Positions 1 through 7,699 of a stretch of DNA of 13,773 nucleotides are shown here, one piece after another. A program made the position numbers and the translations under genes. Source of the DNA: Chryseobacterium gleum. GTDB lineage: Bacteria; Bacteroidota; Bacteroidia; Flavobacteriales_D; Crocinitomicaceae. Within the stretch, counting starts at the first letter, position 1. Every line of letters starts with the position of its first letter. The DNA is taken from NCBI GenBank assembly GCA_945877045.1, contig CAMCQW010000025.1, positions 1 to 13,773 of the forward strand, in the 5' to 3' direction. The notes beneath the pieces were generated by a model. That model saw nothing but the letters and a program-made list of their open reading frames with translations. It searched no databases and was not told where the DNA came from.

Positions 1-24
1 CATATTTTGTTGATAAGTTAAGGG

Positions 25-51
25 TTTTAAGTGTTTTTTTTTCACTTAAAA
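25..51. repeat. AT-rich hairpin upstream of gyrB
   Basis: A perfect 9-bp inverted repeat (TTTTAAGTG at 25-33, CACTTAAAA at 43-51) encloses a loop of nine T residues. It lies between the window edge and the gyrB promoter-like motif. One forward frame reads open from base 1 to a TAA at 19-21, so an upstream forward gene could end there and this could be its weak terminator. No T tract follows the stem, and the stem is almost all A/T, so the role is unknown. The rest of the 114-base leader shows nothing else beyond the motif at 67-74. Confidence 0.35.
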
Positions 52-66
52 TAAGCTTATAATTTG

Positions 67-74
67 TATTTTTG
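67..74 (+). promoter_or_regulatory. Putative -7 promoter element of gyrB
   Basis: TATTTTTG matches the Bacteroidetes -7 consensus TAnnTTTG and ends 40 bases before the gyrB ATG. I see no convincing TTG-type -33 element at the usual spacing. In such AT-rich DNA the motif can occur by chance, so this is a candidate only. Confidence 0.4.
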
Positions 75-114
75 TTATTAAAATATAAATGATTTTTAAC
101 GAAATAAAATAACA

Positions 115-2064
115 ATGACAGAAGAAGGTAGGGATAATTATTCAGCAGATAATATTCAGGTTTTAGAAGGCTTAGAGGCAGTTAGAAAAAGACCAGCCAT
201 GTACATCGGTGATGTAGGGATGAAAGGCTTGCACCACCTTGTGTATGAGGTTATCGATAATTCAATTGATGAGGCTTTAGCAGGTTATTGTGATTCAATT
301 GTAGTCTATATCAACGAAGATAATTCAATAACCGTTATTGATAATGGTCGTGGAATACCAACCGCCATGCATACAAAAGAGAAAAAGTCGGCACTTGAAG
401 TAGTTATGACTGTCCTGCATGCTGGTGGTAAATTCGATAAGGATACGTACAAAGTTTCTGGTGGTTTGCACGGCGTAGGTGTTTCGTGTGTTAATGCATT
501 GTCGGAACATCTTTCTGTAAAAGTTAAGCGCGAGGGAAAAATATTTCAGCAGGAGTATAATATTGGGAAGCCACTTTATGATGTTAAGGTGATTGGAGAG
601 TCAACTGAAAATGGAACGGAGGTAACTTTCACGCCCGATAAAACAATCTTTGATTACTCGGAGTATAACTTTGATACGCTTGCAGCACGTATGCGTGAAC
701 TTGCTTTTTTAAATAAAGGTATAACACTAACACTTACTGATAAGCGTCATGCGGATGAAAATGGAGTTCATGCGGTCGTAACTTTCTTTTCTGAAGGTGG
801 TTTACGTGAGTTTGCGCAATACTTGGATCGTAATAGAGAATCATTAATTGCTGATGTTATCTATTTTGAGGGGGAACGTGAAGGGATTCCAGTGGAAGTA
901 GCATTAACATATAATACGTCTTACACCGAAAACATTCAAGCTTATGTAAACAATATCAACACACATGAAGGAGGGACTCACTTGTCAGGTTTTCGAAGGG
1001 GATTAACAAATACCTTGAAAAAGTATGCTACTGATTCTGGTATTCTTGCAAAAGAAAAAATAGAGATTGATGGGGATGATTTCCGAGAAGGTTTAACGGC
1101 TGTTTTATCTGTGAAAGTTCAAGAGCCACAATTCGAAGGTCAAACAAAAACTAAATTAGGAAATAGGGAGGTAACTGCTCCTGTTAGTCAGTCTGTTTCT
1201 GAAATGCTTTCTGCCTATTTAGAAGAGCATCCTGCTGAAGCTCGATTGATTGTTGAGAAAGTTATCTTGGCGGCGCGCGCAAGACATGCCGCTCGAAAGG
1301 CTCGTGAGATGGTGCAACGTAAAAGTGTGCTCACTGGATCGGGTTTACCAGGTAAATTAGCAGATTGCTCCGAGAAGGATCCCGCGCTATGCGAAATTTA
1401 CTTTGTAGAGGGCGATTCTGCAGGTGGAACGGCTAAGCAAGGAAGAGATAGGCATTTTCAAGCCATTATGCCGCTTAGAGGTAAGATTTTGAATGTGGAG
1501 AAAGCTATGCACTACAAAATTTTTGAGAACGAAGAAATCAAGAATATGTACACTGCACTCGGTGTCCGTATTGGAACAGAAGAGGATTCTAAGGCACTCA
1601 ATATGGAAAAATTGAGATACCATAAAATAATCATTATGTGTGATGCCGATGTGGATGGATCGCATATTGAAACACTTATTCTAACTTTCTTCTTTAGGTT
1701 TATGAAGGAATTAATTGAGCATGGTTATATTTATATCGCAACGCCTCCTTTATATCAAGTTAAAAAAGGAACAAAGTCAGAGTACGCTTGGAACGAGGAC
1801 CAACGTGATCGTTTAATTCAAGATCTCAAAGGTGGCGGAACGGAATCGTCTGTTGGTGTACAACGATACAAGGGTCTTGGTGAAATGAATGCTGAGCAAC
1901 TTTGGGATACTACTATGAATCCTGAAACTCGAACATTACGCCAAGTAACTATTGATAACGCAGCCGAATGTGATCAAATATTTTCTATGCTAATGGGGGA
2001 TGATGTTCCGCCAAGAAGGGATTTTATTGAGAAAAATGCTAAGTACGCTAAGATTGATATTTAA
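115..2064 (+). CDS. gyrB: DNA gyrase subunit B
   Basis: ATPase subunit of the type II topoisomerase that introduces negative supercoils together with GyrA in the cytoplasm. The 649 residues fit the usual length of the family without the extra C-terminal insert found in E. coli (804 aa). The GHKL ATPase domain shows E45 and N49 in EVIDNS, D76 in DNGRGIP, and GGLHGVG at 116-122. The transducer loop QTKTKLGN (343-350) supplies Gln343 and Lys345, which contact the gamma phosphate. The TOPRIM metal site is E432 in EGDSAGG and D510/D512 in DADVDGSH. The family signature QRYKGLGEMN lies at 583-592. Position 455 in PLRGK is Arg, where E. coli has the quinolone-associated Lys447. GyrB rather than ParE is favoured by overall similarity, but the two are close relatives. 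The gene stands alone and ends at a strong terminator shared with gcvH. Confidence 0.96.
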   Translation: MTEEGRDNYSADNIQVLEGLEAVRKRPAMYIGDVGMKGLHHLVYEVIDNSIDEALAGYCDSIVVYINEDNSITVIDNGRGIPTAMHTKEKKSALEVVMTVLHAGGKFDKDTYKVSGGLHGVGVSCVNALSEHLSVKVKREGKIFQQEYNIGKPLYDVKVIGESTENGTEVTFTPDKTIFDYSEYNFDTLAARMRELAFLNKGITLTLTDKRHADENGVHAVVTFFSEGGLREFAQYLDRNRESLIADVIYFEGEREGIPVEVALTYNTSYTENIQAYVNNINTHEGGTHLSGFRRGLTNTLKKYATDSGILAKEKIEIDGDDFREGLTAVLSVKVQEPQFEGQTKTKLGNREVTAPVSQSVSEMLSAYLEEHPAEARLIVEKVILAARARHAARKAREMVQRKSVLTGSGLPGKLADCSEKDPALCEIYFVEGDSAGGTAKQGRDRHFQAIMPLRGKILNVEKAMHYKIFENEEIKNMYTALGVRIGTEEDSKALNMEKLRYHKIIIMCDADVDGSHIETLILTFFFRFMKELIEHGYIYIATPPLYQVKKGTKSEYAWNEDQRDRLIQDLKGGGTESSVGVQRYKGLGEMNAEQLWDTTMNPETRTLRQVTIDNAAECDQIFSMLMGDDVPPRRDFIEKNAKYAKIDI

Positions 2065-2089
2065 GCGAATTATGATTTAATGGTAAATA

Positions 2090-2114
2090 AAAAAGGCGCT
2101 AATAGCGCCTTTTT
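2090..2114. terminator. Bidirectional terminator between gyrB and gcvH
   Basis: An 11-bp stem (2090-2100 with 2104-2114) has a GC-rich core AGGCGCT/AGCGCCT, a 3-base loop, A residues on the left flank and T residues on the right. Read on either strand it is a G/C hairpin followed by a U tract. It lies between the convergent stops of gyrB (2064) and gcvH (2129), so it can end transcripts from both sides. Confidence 0.9.
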
Positions 2115-2128
2115 ATTTAAATTATTTT

Positions 2129-2506
2129 TTAGTGTAGTAAACTACTGTATTCTTCCGCTTTAAGTAATTGGTCTAGTTCACCAACATCCGAAACTTTTAT
2201 CTTAACCATCCATCCTTCACCATAAGGATCACTATTTACTAGTTCTGGATTAGCCTCTAACGCACTATTTAATTCCAGAATCTCACCGCTTAATGGCATA
2301 AATAAATCTGAAACGGTCTTTACAGCTTCTATTGATCCGAAAATTGTTTCTCTCTCCAATGTTTCTCCTTCTGTTTCTATTTCTACATAGACAATATCAC
2401 CTAACTCTCCTTGTGCGAATTCAGTGATGCCTACAATAGCAATATCTCCTTCAATTTTAACCCATTCGTGGTCTTTTGTGTATTTTAAATCTGCTGGTAT
2501 GTTCAT
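2129..2506 (-). CDS. gcvH: Glycine cleavage system H protein
   Basis: Lipoyl carrier of the glycine cleavage complex. It shuttles the methylamine intermediate from P protein to T protein and is reoxidised by L protein, in the cytoplasm. The 125 residues are the standard length. The N-terminal KYTKDHEWV (9-16 region), GITEFAQGELGDIV (26-39) and the lipoylation site ESIEAVK-like GSIEAVKTVSDL are all present, with Lys63 as the predicted lipoylated residue. The C-terminal part has NSDPYGEGWM. No other glycine cleavage genes are adjacent, which is common in this phylum. The start ATG has no Shine-Dalgarno sequence and is preceded by A-rich DNA. The gene is divergent from prfB. Confidence 0.95.
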   Translation of the reverse strand: MNIPADLKYTKDHEWVKIEGDIAIVGITEFAQGELGDIVYVEIETEGETLERETIFGSIEAVKTVSDLFMPLSGEILELNSALEANPELVNSDPYGEGWMVKIKVSDVGELDQLLKAEEYSSLLH

Positions 2507-2520
2507 CTTTTAATTTTTCT

Positions 2521-2528
2521 CAAAGATA
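2521..2528 (-). promoter_or_regulatory. Putative -7 promoter element of gcvH
   Basis: On the minus strand 2528-2521 reads TATCTTTG, a TAnnTTTG match, 14 bases before the gcvH ATG. Transcription would then begin only a few bases upstream of the start codon, leaving a very short leader. No clear -33 element is visible. Confidence 0.45.
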
Positions 2529-2588
2529 ATTTTTTTTCTAATATCTTACTAGGAATATTTATATCTCTTCTCTTCTGTAAAGAATAAT

Positions 2589-2596
2589 TATTTTTG
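2589..2596 (+). promoter_or_regulatory. Putative -7 promoter element of prfB
   Basis: TATTTTTG matches TAnnTTTG and is separated from the prfB ATG by only four bases (CGGT). If it is used, the transcript would begin at or within a few bases of the start codon, giving a leaderless or nearly leaderless mRNA. No -33 TTG is evident in the T/C-rich DNA upstream. Confidence 0.45.
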
Positions 2597-2600
2597 CGGT

Positions 2601-3683
2601 ATGACGAACGAGCAATATAAGGATTTGTTAAAACGAATTGATGAGATTTCATTGTATTTGAAAATAGAAGAAAAAAGGCAATCACTACGTGAGGAGGATT
2701 TACGAACGCAAGATCCAATTTTTTGGGATGATCCCAAAAAAGCGGAAAAGCAAATGAAAATAATTCGCGGTTTAAAGTATTGGGTTGAAAATTTTGATCG
2801 ATTGAGTAGCGCCGCTCAGGATATTGAAGTGTTATTGGAATTTGTTAAAGAAGGCGCTGCAGAACAAAAGGAAGTAGATGTTATCTATGCTGAAATCCAA
2901 AATGGAGTAGAGGAATTAGAATTAAAAAATATGCTTTCTGGTGAAGAAGATGCGCTTAGTGCAGTTGTTCAAATAACGGCTGGCGCTGGGGGAACAGAAA
3001 GTTGCGATTGGGCTTCTATGCTCATGCGTATGTATATGATGTGGGGACAAAAAAAAGGCCACAAATTAAAAGAGTTGAATTTTCAAGAAGGTGATGTCGC
3101 TGGTGTAAAAACAGTTACGATTGAGTTTGAAGGCGAATTCGCTTTTGGATATTTGAAAGGCGAAAATGGTGTTCATCGTCTTGTGCGTATTTCTCCGTTT
3201 GATTCAAATGCTAAACGTCATACATCCTTTGTTTCTGTATACGTTTATCCTCTTGTCGATGACAATATTGAGATTTATGTTAATCCAGCTGATGTTAGTT
3301 TTGAAACGTTTAGGTCCGGTGGTGCTGGTGGGCAGAATGTAAATAAAGTGGAAACAGCTGTGCGTTTACGTCACGCTCCTTCTGGAATTATTATTGAAAA
3401 TTCGGAATCTAGGTCGCAATTAGCGAATAAGGAAAAGGCACTTCAATTACTTCGTTCTCAATTATATGAATTGGTATTGCGCGAGCGTCTTGAAAAACGA
3501 AATGAAATTGAAGCTGGTAAAAAGAAAATTGAATGGGGTTCTCAAATTCGCAATTATGTCATGCAACCCTATAAATTAGTGAAAGATGTCCGTACTGGTA
3601 TAGAAACTTCCGATGTTGAAGGTGTTATGGATGGTAATCTTGATCCTTTCTTAAAGGGGTTCCTTATGCAATATGGGGCTTAA
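2601..3683 (+). CDS. prfB: Peptide chain release factor 2 (no programmed frameshift)
   Basis: Release factor that recognises UGA and UAA in the ribosomal A site and triggers peptide release. The 360 residues are close to the family norm (about 365). The RF2 codon-recognition tripeptide SPF is at 198-200 in VRISPFDSN, which separates it from RF1. The peptidyl-tRNA hydrolysis motif GGQ is at 243-245 in SGGAGGQNVNK. Most prfB genes carry an in-frame UGA around codon 25 that is bypassed by +1 frameshifting. Here the matching region (LYL-KIEEKR, codons 18-26) is one continuous frame, TAT TTG AAA at 2655-2663, so that autoregulation is absent. The start is the first ATG and fits the family N terminus. 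The gene is divergent from gcvH, and its stop lies 15 bases from the murF stop. Confidence 0.96.
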   Translation: MTNEQYKDLLKRIDEISLYLKIEEKRQSLREEDLRTQDPIFWDDPKKAEKQMKIIRGLKYWVENFDRLSSAAQDIEVLLEFVKEGAAEQKEVDVIYAEIQNGVEELELKNMLSGEEDALSAVVQITAGAGGTESCDWASMLMRMYMMWGQKKGHKLKELNFQEGDVAGVKTVTIEFEGEFAFGYLKGENGVHRLVRISPFDSNAKRHTSFVSVYVYPLVDDNIEIYVNPADVSFETFRSGGAGGQNVNKVETAVRLRHAPSGIIIENSESRSQLANKEKALQLLRSQLYELVLRERLEKRNEIEAGKKKIEWGSQIRNYVMQPYKLVKDVRTGIETSDVEGVMDGNLDPFLKGFLMQYGA

Positions 3684-3698
3684 GCTAAAATCCTGAAT

Positions 3699-4982
3699 TT
3701 ACAATACAGGCACTAATTTCTCCAATGCAATTCCTCTAGACCCTTTTAATAAAATCAGCTTGTTTTTCAGCGGAGAGCTTGTTAAAAAAGAAATTAGCTC
3801 GACGCTTGATAAAAATTTACTTTCCTTGATTGAATTTACAGTAGCAAAATTTTCACCAACACTGAGGTAGCTAATTTTGTTCGCCTCGCAATACTTAATT
3901 ATTTTTTCGTGTTCTGTTTTAGCTTCACTTCCAAGTTCTAACATGTCTCCAATGATTGCTAATTTACTTTCATGAGGAATCATGACGAAGCTTTCTAATG
4001 CAGATGCCATACTACTGGGATTGGCATTATAACAATCTATAATTAGGGTGTTATGTGCGGTTTTCGCTACTTCAGAGCGATTATTAGTAGATACGTAATC
4101 ACTTATAGCATTTATTATATTTTCATCTTTTACCTTGAAAAAGACACCAATGCTTATAGCACATAGGAAATTATAGAAGTTGTATTTTCCGATTAGTTGA
4201 GTTTGTACGTTATCTGATTGGAAATCATCATGCGAATAACGTAAATTAACCAAGGGATTTAATGCGATAAGTTCTCCAATAATATCGCTGGATTCGCTGG
4301 TGCCATAGGATATGTTTTGGGTATTGTTTGGTAGGTTTTCGGTGAGTACTTTATCGTCTGTATTATAAAATAGTACGCCTAGATTTGTGAGGCTCACCCA
4401 CGAATAAAGCTCTCTCTTGGTTTTTATTATTCCATTTATATCTTTGAATCCTTCTAAATGGGCTTTCCCAATGTTTGTTATTACGCCATGACTTGGTTCA
4501 GCAATTGCGCAAAGTTCAGCAATGTCGCCTGGTTTATTCGCGCCCATTTCAATGATAGCTATTTCATGGTTTGCGTTAAGGTTTAGTAGTGTTAAAGGGA
4601 CTCCAATGTGGTTATTGAAATTCCCAGCAGTACAAAGCACCTCAAATTTTTCTTTTAAGACAGCATTTATTAGTTCTTTGGTGCTAGTCTTTCCATTGCT
4701 TCCTGTTATGCCAAGTACTGGGATGTTAAACTTTCTACGATGTTGTAGAGCAAGATTTTGTAAAAATAGGAGGGAGTCTTCTGTGTAAAATATGTTGGTG
4801 TTGTTACAACTAGATAACCGATCTGATATACAATACTTCGCGCCTTCCTTTAGCGCAATCTCGACGTAATCATTTCCATCGAAATTATTCCCTTTAAGGG
4901 CGATAAATAGACAATCTTTTTTTATTGATCGTGTATCAATACAAGCACCTGAAGATTCGTAAAAGAGATTAAATAGATTCAT
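3699..4982 (-). CDS. murF: UDP-MurNAc-tripeptide D-alanyl-D-alanine ligase
   Basis: Cytoplasmic Mur ligase that adds D-Ala-D-Ala to the UDP-MurNAc-tripeptide, the last cytoplasmic ligation in peptidoglycan precursor synthesis. The 427 residues are typical for Bacteroidetes MurF. The N-terminal substrate domain has SSGACIDTRSI and ALKGNNFDGNDY (10-39). The central ATPase has the P loop GITGSNGKTST (91-101), NNHIGVPLTLL (124-133), EMGANKPGDI (145-154), and Lys189 in KRELY, which aligns with the carbamylated lysine. The C-terminal domain has DCYNANPSSM (316-325), GDMLELG (345-351) and LKGSRG (412-417). It lies 48 bases downstream of gldJ on the same strand, but an intrinsic terminator fills that gap and no promoter motif is obvious, so expression may depend on readthrough. 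Confidence 0.94.
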   Translation of the reverse strand: MNLFNLFYESSGACIDTRSIKKDCLFIALKGNNFDGNDYVEIALKEGAKYCISDRLSSCNNTNIFYTEDSLLFLQNLALQHRRKFNIPVLGITGSNGKTSTKELINAVLKEKFEVLCTAGNFNNHIGVPLTLLNLNANHEIAIIEMGANKPGDIAELCAIAEPSHGVITNIGKAHLEGFKDINGIIKTKRELYSWVSLTNLGVLFYNTDDKVLTENLPNNTQNISYGTSESSDIIGELIALNPLVNLRYSHDDFQSDNVQTQLIGKYNFYNFLCAISIGVFFKVKDENIINAISDYVSTNNRSEVAKTAHNTLIIDCYNANPSSMASALESFVMIPHESKLAIIGDMLELGSEAKTEHEKIIKYCEANKISYLSVGENFATVNSIKESKFLSSVELISFLTSSPLKNKLILLKGSRGIALEKLVPVL

Positions 4983-4990
4983 ACTATCAT

Positions 4991-5017
4991 AAAAAAGCCC
5001 CTAGTGAAAGAGGCTTT
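4991..5017 (-). terminator. Intrinsic terminator between gldJ and murF
   Basis: Read on the minus strand, AAAGCCTCT and AGGGGCTTT form a 9-bp stem with one G-T wobble around a 6-base loop (TTCACT). The second arm runs into six T residues. It begins 13 bases after the gldJ stop codon and its T tract ends 8 bases before the murF ATG. The plus strand has no comparable T tract and no gene to terminate here. It could end the gldJ transcript or act as a partial terminator that sets murF readthrough. Confidence 0.75.
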
Positions 5018-5030
5018 AATACTTTATAAA

Positions 5031-7682
5031 TTATTTTCGTTTTTTCTCATTTATACTTTGTCTGGAACTTCCGACTCTATCCATGGCACATCGGAAGCCG
5101 ATCATGGCAGAAGATTTGTCTTCATCTAAGAATCTTCTATTTCCAGATGATAACCAGTAGGCTCTATCAGCCCATGAACCTCCTTTATAAACTTTTGATT
5201 TATCGGAAATTAAGGTTGTTGGCCAGCCATTGATACCTTTATTTATTGACTTTCCTTCTAAATCGAAGTTCTCGTGCTCATTTTGGTAAACAACCTGTGA
5301 AGCATCTCTTTTACCACTGTTGATGTCCTCTTTTCGTTGCTTATCATTATAAAATATAGAAGACTCTAAATCACCATCTAAATAATCAATATAATCATCT
5401 TTACGGTAATTTAAACGTCCAATGTTTTCTTCTTCCGTTACATTTCTCCATCGTTGCTTACCACGGCTTTCCACAATAAACTCACTTAAGCCATTTCTTA
5501 ACGTTAATAACCAAGTAGAAATAGTTGGATCTGTTTTATAATTCTTAAATCTGAATTCTAAATAATCATCTTTGAATATATTAAATGTAGTAGGATCAGT
5601 TTCTGGTTTCCCGTCATCATCAAGCTTAAAATAATGTACACCTATTCCTAAAGGATCAGTATCTTCATCATAATTCTTTCTAAAATCTAGCGGTGTTACT
5701 GAATTGTTCGCATTTCCGAATAACGCTTGCTCAATATATGCCGATGCTTTAATCGTATTTCCTTTGTTATACAAGAAGATAGCAGTATCCATCAAGGCAT
5801 TAATATCATCCAATACTGCAAATTGTATGCTGTCGTTCAAAGTGTATTGGCTACTATTTGCTAAATACGTATTGCTTGGACTATTGAATTGATATTTACG
5901 CTTATCCTGATTCGAGTTGATTTTGGTTTGACTACTAACAGTATTTACGAATCCTTTCAGCTCTTGGGCCGTTTTTACAATCGTAATAAAATTAGTCTTC
6001 TCTTCACTTATTGGGCCTTGCGTAAGTTTAACAGTAAATGTACCAACCGTATTGAATATTACTTTCACAATGGGATCAGATTTGGTGGTACCACCTACAA
6101 ATGTCCCGTTAATCACCCAGTTTATTGGTAATTTACTTTGATTTAGAAGAACGGTGTCTGCAGTAAGTGTAACAGTATCACCAATAATATAGGCAAAACT
6201 TCCCGTTGTAAAATCAATCGCTTTCTTTGTGTTTGCAGCCTGTTGAGCTGCATAATTATTTTGGAATTTAGTTGATAAATCAAGCGGATTATTAGTCATT
6301 GATAGGTATTTAACTCGTGCATATTCATTCACGAATTCCTTCATTCCATATACATCATAAATATTTTCAGATGCTTTCACTTGTTTGTCATAAAGTCCAT
6401 CAGGCACAAGTAATTTTGTTTGATAAACATTTCCTCTAAATGGCATGAACTCATCTGTTACTTCACTTGAAAGTGGGCGGTAGGTATCCATTACCCATTC
6501 AGATACATTTCCAGCCATGTTGTATAATCCGTAATCGTTTGGCCAAAAATCATCTACACGACACGTAACATCAGCCCCATCATTTAAAGCGCCAGAAACA
6601 CCCATTTGGTCACCTCTTCCTCTTGTAAAATTGGCTTGAATTGACCCTTGGAATTGCTCTTCATCTTTACGAACATAATGTCCATCCCAAGGATAAATTC
6701 GTCTTTCGTCTATGTTTTCTGAATTTGGATCCAAATTCCCTAATAAACCACTTGCAGCAAATTCCCATTCAGCTTCAATTGGCAATCTGTATTTAGGAAG
6801 TAGAATACCATCTTCAATTCTTACTTGTCGTTTACCTCTGTAAATGGCAGACTTAGGATTCGATGGATCATCCTTAACTGCGTAAACTGGATCATAGTTA
6901 TCTAACATGTATGGATCCCTTGGCACGTCTTTTTTATTTTTATCTTTAAATTCACCTTTAGGATCAGTCGTTACAGTATAACCATCTTTCGTAGTTTGAT
7001 TATATTGCCCAGCTAAATAAGAATCAGTATTAAACATGTTTTCAGGAGCTGAACGGAATTTTCCAGCATATTTTGGATCATTAGCTGAAGCAACTTCATT
7101 TAATTCACCGTCTGCAAAATGCCAATTCAATATTCCCTCACGAACTAAGATCGCTTCATTTACACGATCTGTTCTCCATTTACAAAAATCATTCGCTTGA
7201 ATCCATGAAACACCTACAACAGGATAATCCCTATACGCAGGATGTCTAAAATAATAATCAATAAATTTCTCTCTGTATGAAAGTGGATTTCTCCAAACTA
7301 GTGTGTCTGGTAAGGATTTTTTGTAAATGTGTGGGTAAGACTTATAATATACACGTTTCATCCAATATACGTATTCTAACCAGTGAAAATTCGAAACCTC
7401 TGTACGATCCATATAAAATGAAGAAACAGTTTTCTTACTTGCTTGAGCATTCCAGTCATCCATAACATCTTCCTCAGAACGGCCCATCGTAAATACACCA
7501 CCTTCTATCATTACTAAGCCTGGTCCAGTTTCCTGTTCTTCGAAGTCTTTTTTCTCAAATCCACCATTTTCGGTCTTGTTATATTTCCAACCTGTGGAAG
7601 TAGATTCATCTTGGGCACAACTCCCTAAGAAGAATACTGTAAGGGCTATAGCACCAATTTTTTTAATGTCTGAGATTTTCAT
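5031..7682 (-). CDS. gldJ: GldJ-type gliding/T9SS lipoprotein with inserted PKD-like domain
   Basis: Outer-membrane lipoprotein of the gliding motility and type IX secretion machinery. In Flavobacterium johnsoniae GldJ is needed for gliding and for stability of GldK. I chose the ATG at 7682 (883 aa). It gives a compact lipoprotein signal with lipobox LGSC and acylated Cys22. An in-frame ATG at 7724 would add 14 residues and lies upstream of the likely promoter. The SUMF/FGE-like fold is recognisable as GPGLVMIEGGVFTMG (54-68), FYMDRTEVSN, GVSWIQANDF (157-166), YRLPIEAEWEFA, NDYGLYNMAGNVSEW (382-396), YKGGSWADRAYW (832-843) and IGFRCAM (861-867). The catalytic Cys pair of formylglycine-generating enzyme is absent, so a structural role is expected. 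The protein is far longer than the roughly 560 residues I recall for F. johnsoniae GldJ, because about 280 residues (461-741) are inserted before the last SUMF strands. GldK is the nearest alternative, but the C terminus (RRFL..., MDRVGS) and the neighbours favour GldJ. Confidence 0.88.
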   Translation of the reverse strand: MKISDIKKIGAIALTVFFLGSCAQDESTSTGWKYNKTENGGFEKKDFEEQETGPGLVMIEGGVFTMGRSEEDVMDDWNAQASKKTVSSFYMDRTEVSNFHWLEYVYWMKRVYYKSYPHIYKKSLPDTLVWRNPLSYREKFIDYYFRHPAYRDYPVVGVSWIQANDFCKWRTDRVNEAILVREGILNWHFADGELNEVASANDPKYAGKFRSAPENMFNTDSYLAGQYNQTTKDGYTVTTDPKGEFKDKNKKDVPRDPYMLDNYDPVYAVKDDPSNPKSAIYRGKRQVRIEDGILLPKYRLPIEAEWEFAASGLLGNLDPNSENIDERRIYPWDGHYVRKDEEQFQGSIQANFTRGRGDQMGVSGALNDGADVTCRVDDFWPNDYGLYNMAGNVSEWVMDTYRPLSSEVTDEFMPFRGNVYQTKLLVPDGLYDKQVKASENIYDVYGMKEFVNEYARVKYLSMTNNPLDLSTKFQNNYAAQQAANTKKAIDFTTGSFAYIIGDTVTLTADTVLLNQSKLPINWVINGTFVGGTTKSDPIVKVIFNTVGTFTVKLTQGPISEEKTNFITIVKTAQELKGFVNTVSSQTKINSNQDKRKYQFNSPSNTYLANSSQYTLNDSIQFAVLDDINALMDTAIFLYNKGNTIKASAYIEQALFGNANNSVTPLDFRKNYDEDTDPLGIGVHYFKLDDDGKPETDPTTFNIFKDDYLEFRFKNYKTDPTISTWLLTLRNGLSEFIVESRGKQRWRNVTEEENIGRLNYRKDDYIDYLDGDLESSIFYNDKQRKEDINSGKRDASQVVYQNEHENFDLEGKSINKGINGWPTTLISDKSKVYKGGSWADRAYWLSSGNRRFLDEDKSSAMIGFRCAMDRVGSSRQSINEKKRK
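5460..6302 (-). other. Insertion inside the GldJ SUMF domain, including a PKD-like domain
   Basis: These codons (about residues 461-741 of GldJ) separate the main body of the SUMF domain from its C-terminal strands. Residues about 489-569 (6218-5976) look like a PKD/Ig-like beta sandwich: a GDTVTLTA strand, the WVINGTFVGG turn, and the hallmark FNTVGTFTVKLTQG followed by ITIVK. After it comes a mixed segment with NDSIQFAVLDDINALMDTA and NTIKASAYIEQAL, partly helical in character. It ends near SRGKQRWRNVTEEEN. Boundaries are estimated by eye, by comparison with my memory of the shorter homologue. Confidence 0.65.
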
Positions 7683-7699
7683 AAGTAATCTGTTTTGAG

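Noticed and set aside
1..21. The tail of an upstream forward gene ending in TAA at 19-21
   Set aside because: Only six codons are visible, and one open frame this short is expected by chance. It is mentioned only as a possibility.
2658..2661. A hidden RF2 frameshift site using the out-of-phase TGA
   Set aside because: The main frame is continuous from ATG to stop without any shift, and no Shine-Dalgarno-like stimulator precedes it.
2503..2718. A minus-strand open frame covering the gcvH-prfB gap and the prfB start
   Set aside because: It overlaps two clear gene starts, has low-complexity basic content and resembles no family.
5031..7682. Formylglycine-generating enzyme (sulfatase maturation) activity
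   Set aside because: The fold is SUMF-like, but the paired active-site cysteines are missing (DRAYWLSSGNRR in their place), and the context is gliding and type IX secretion.
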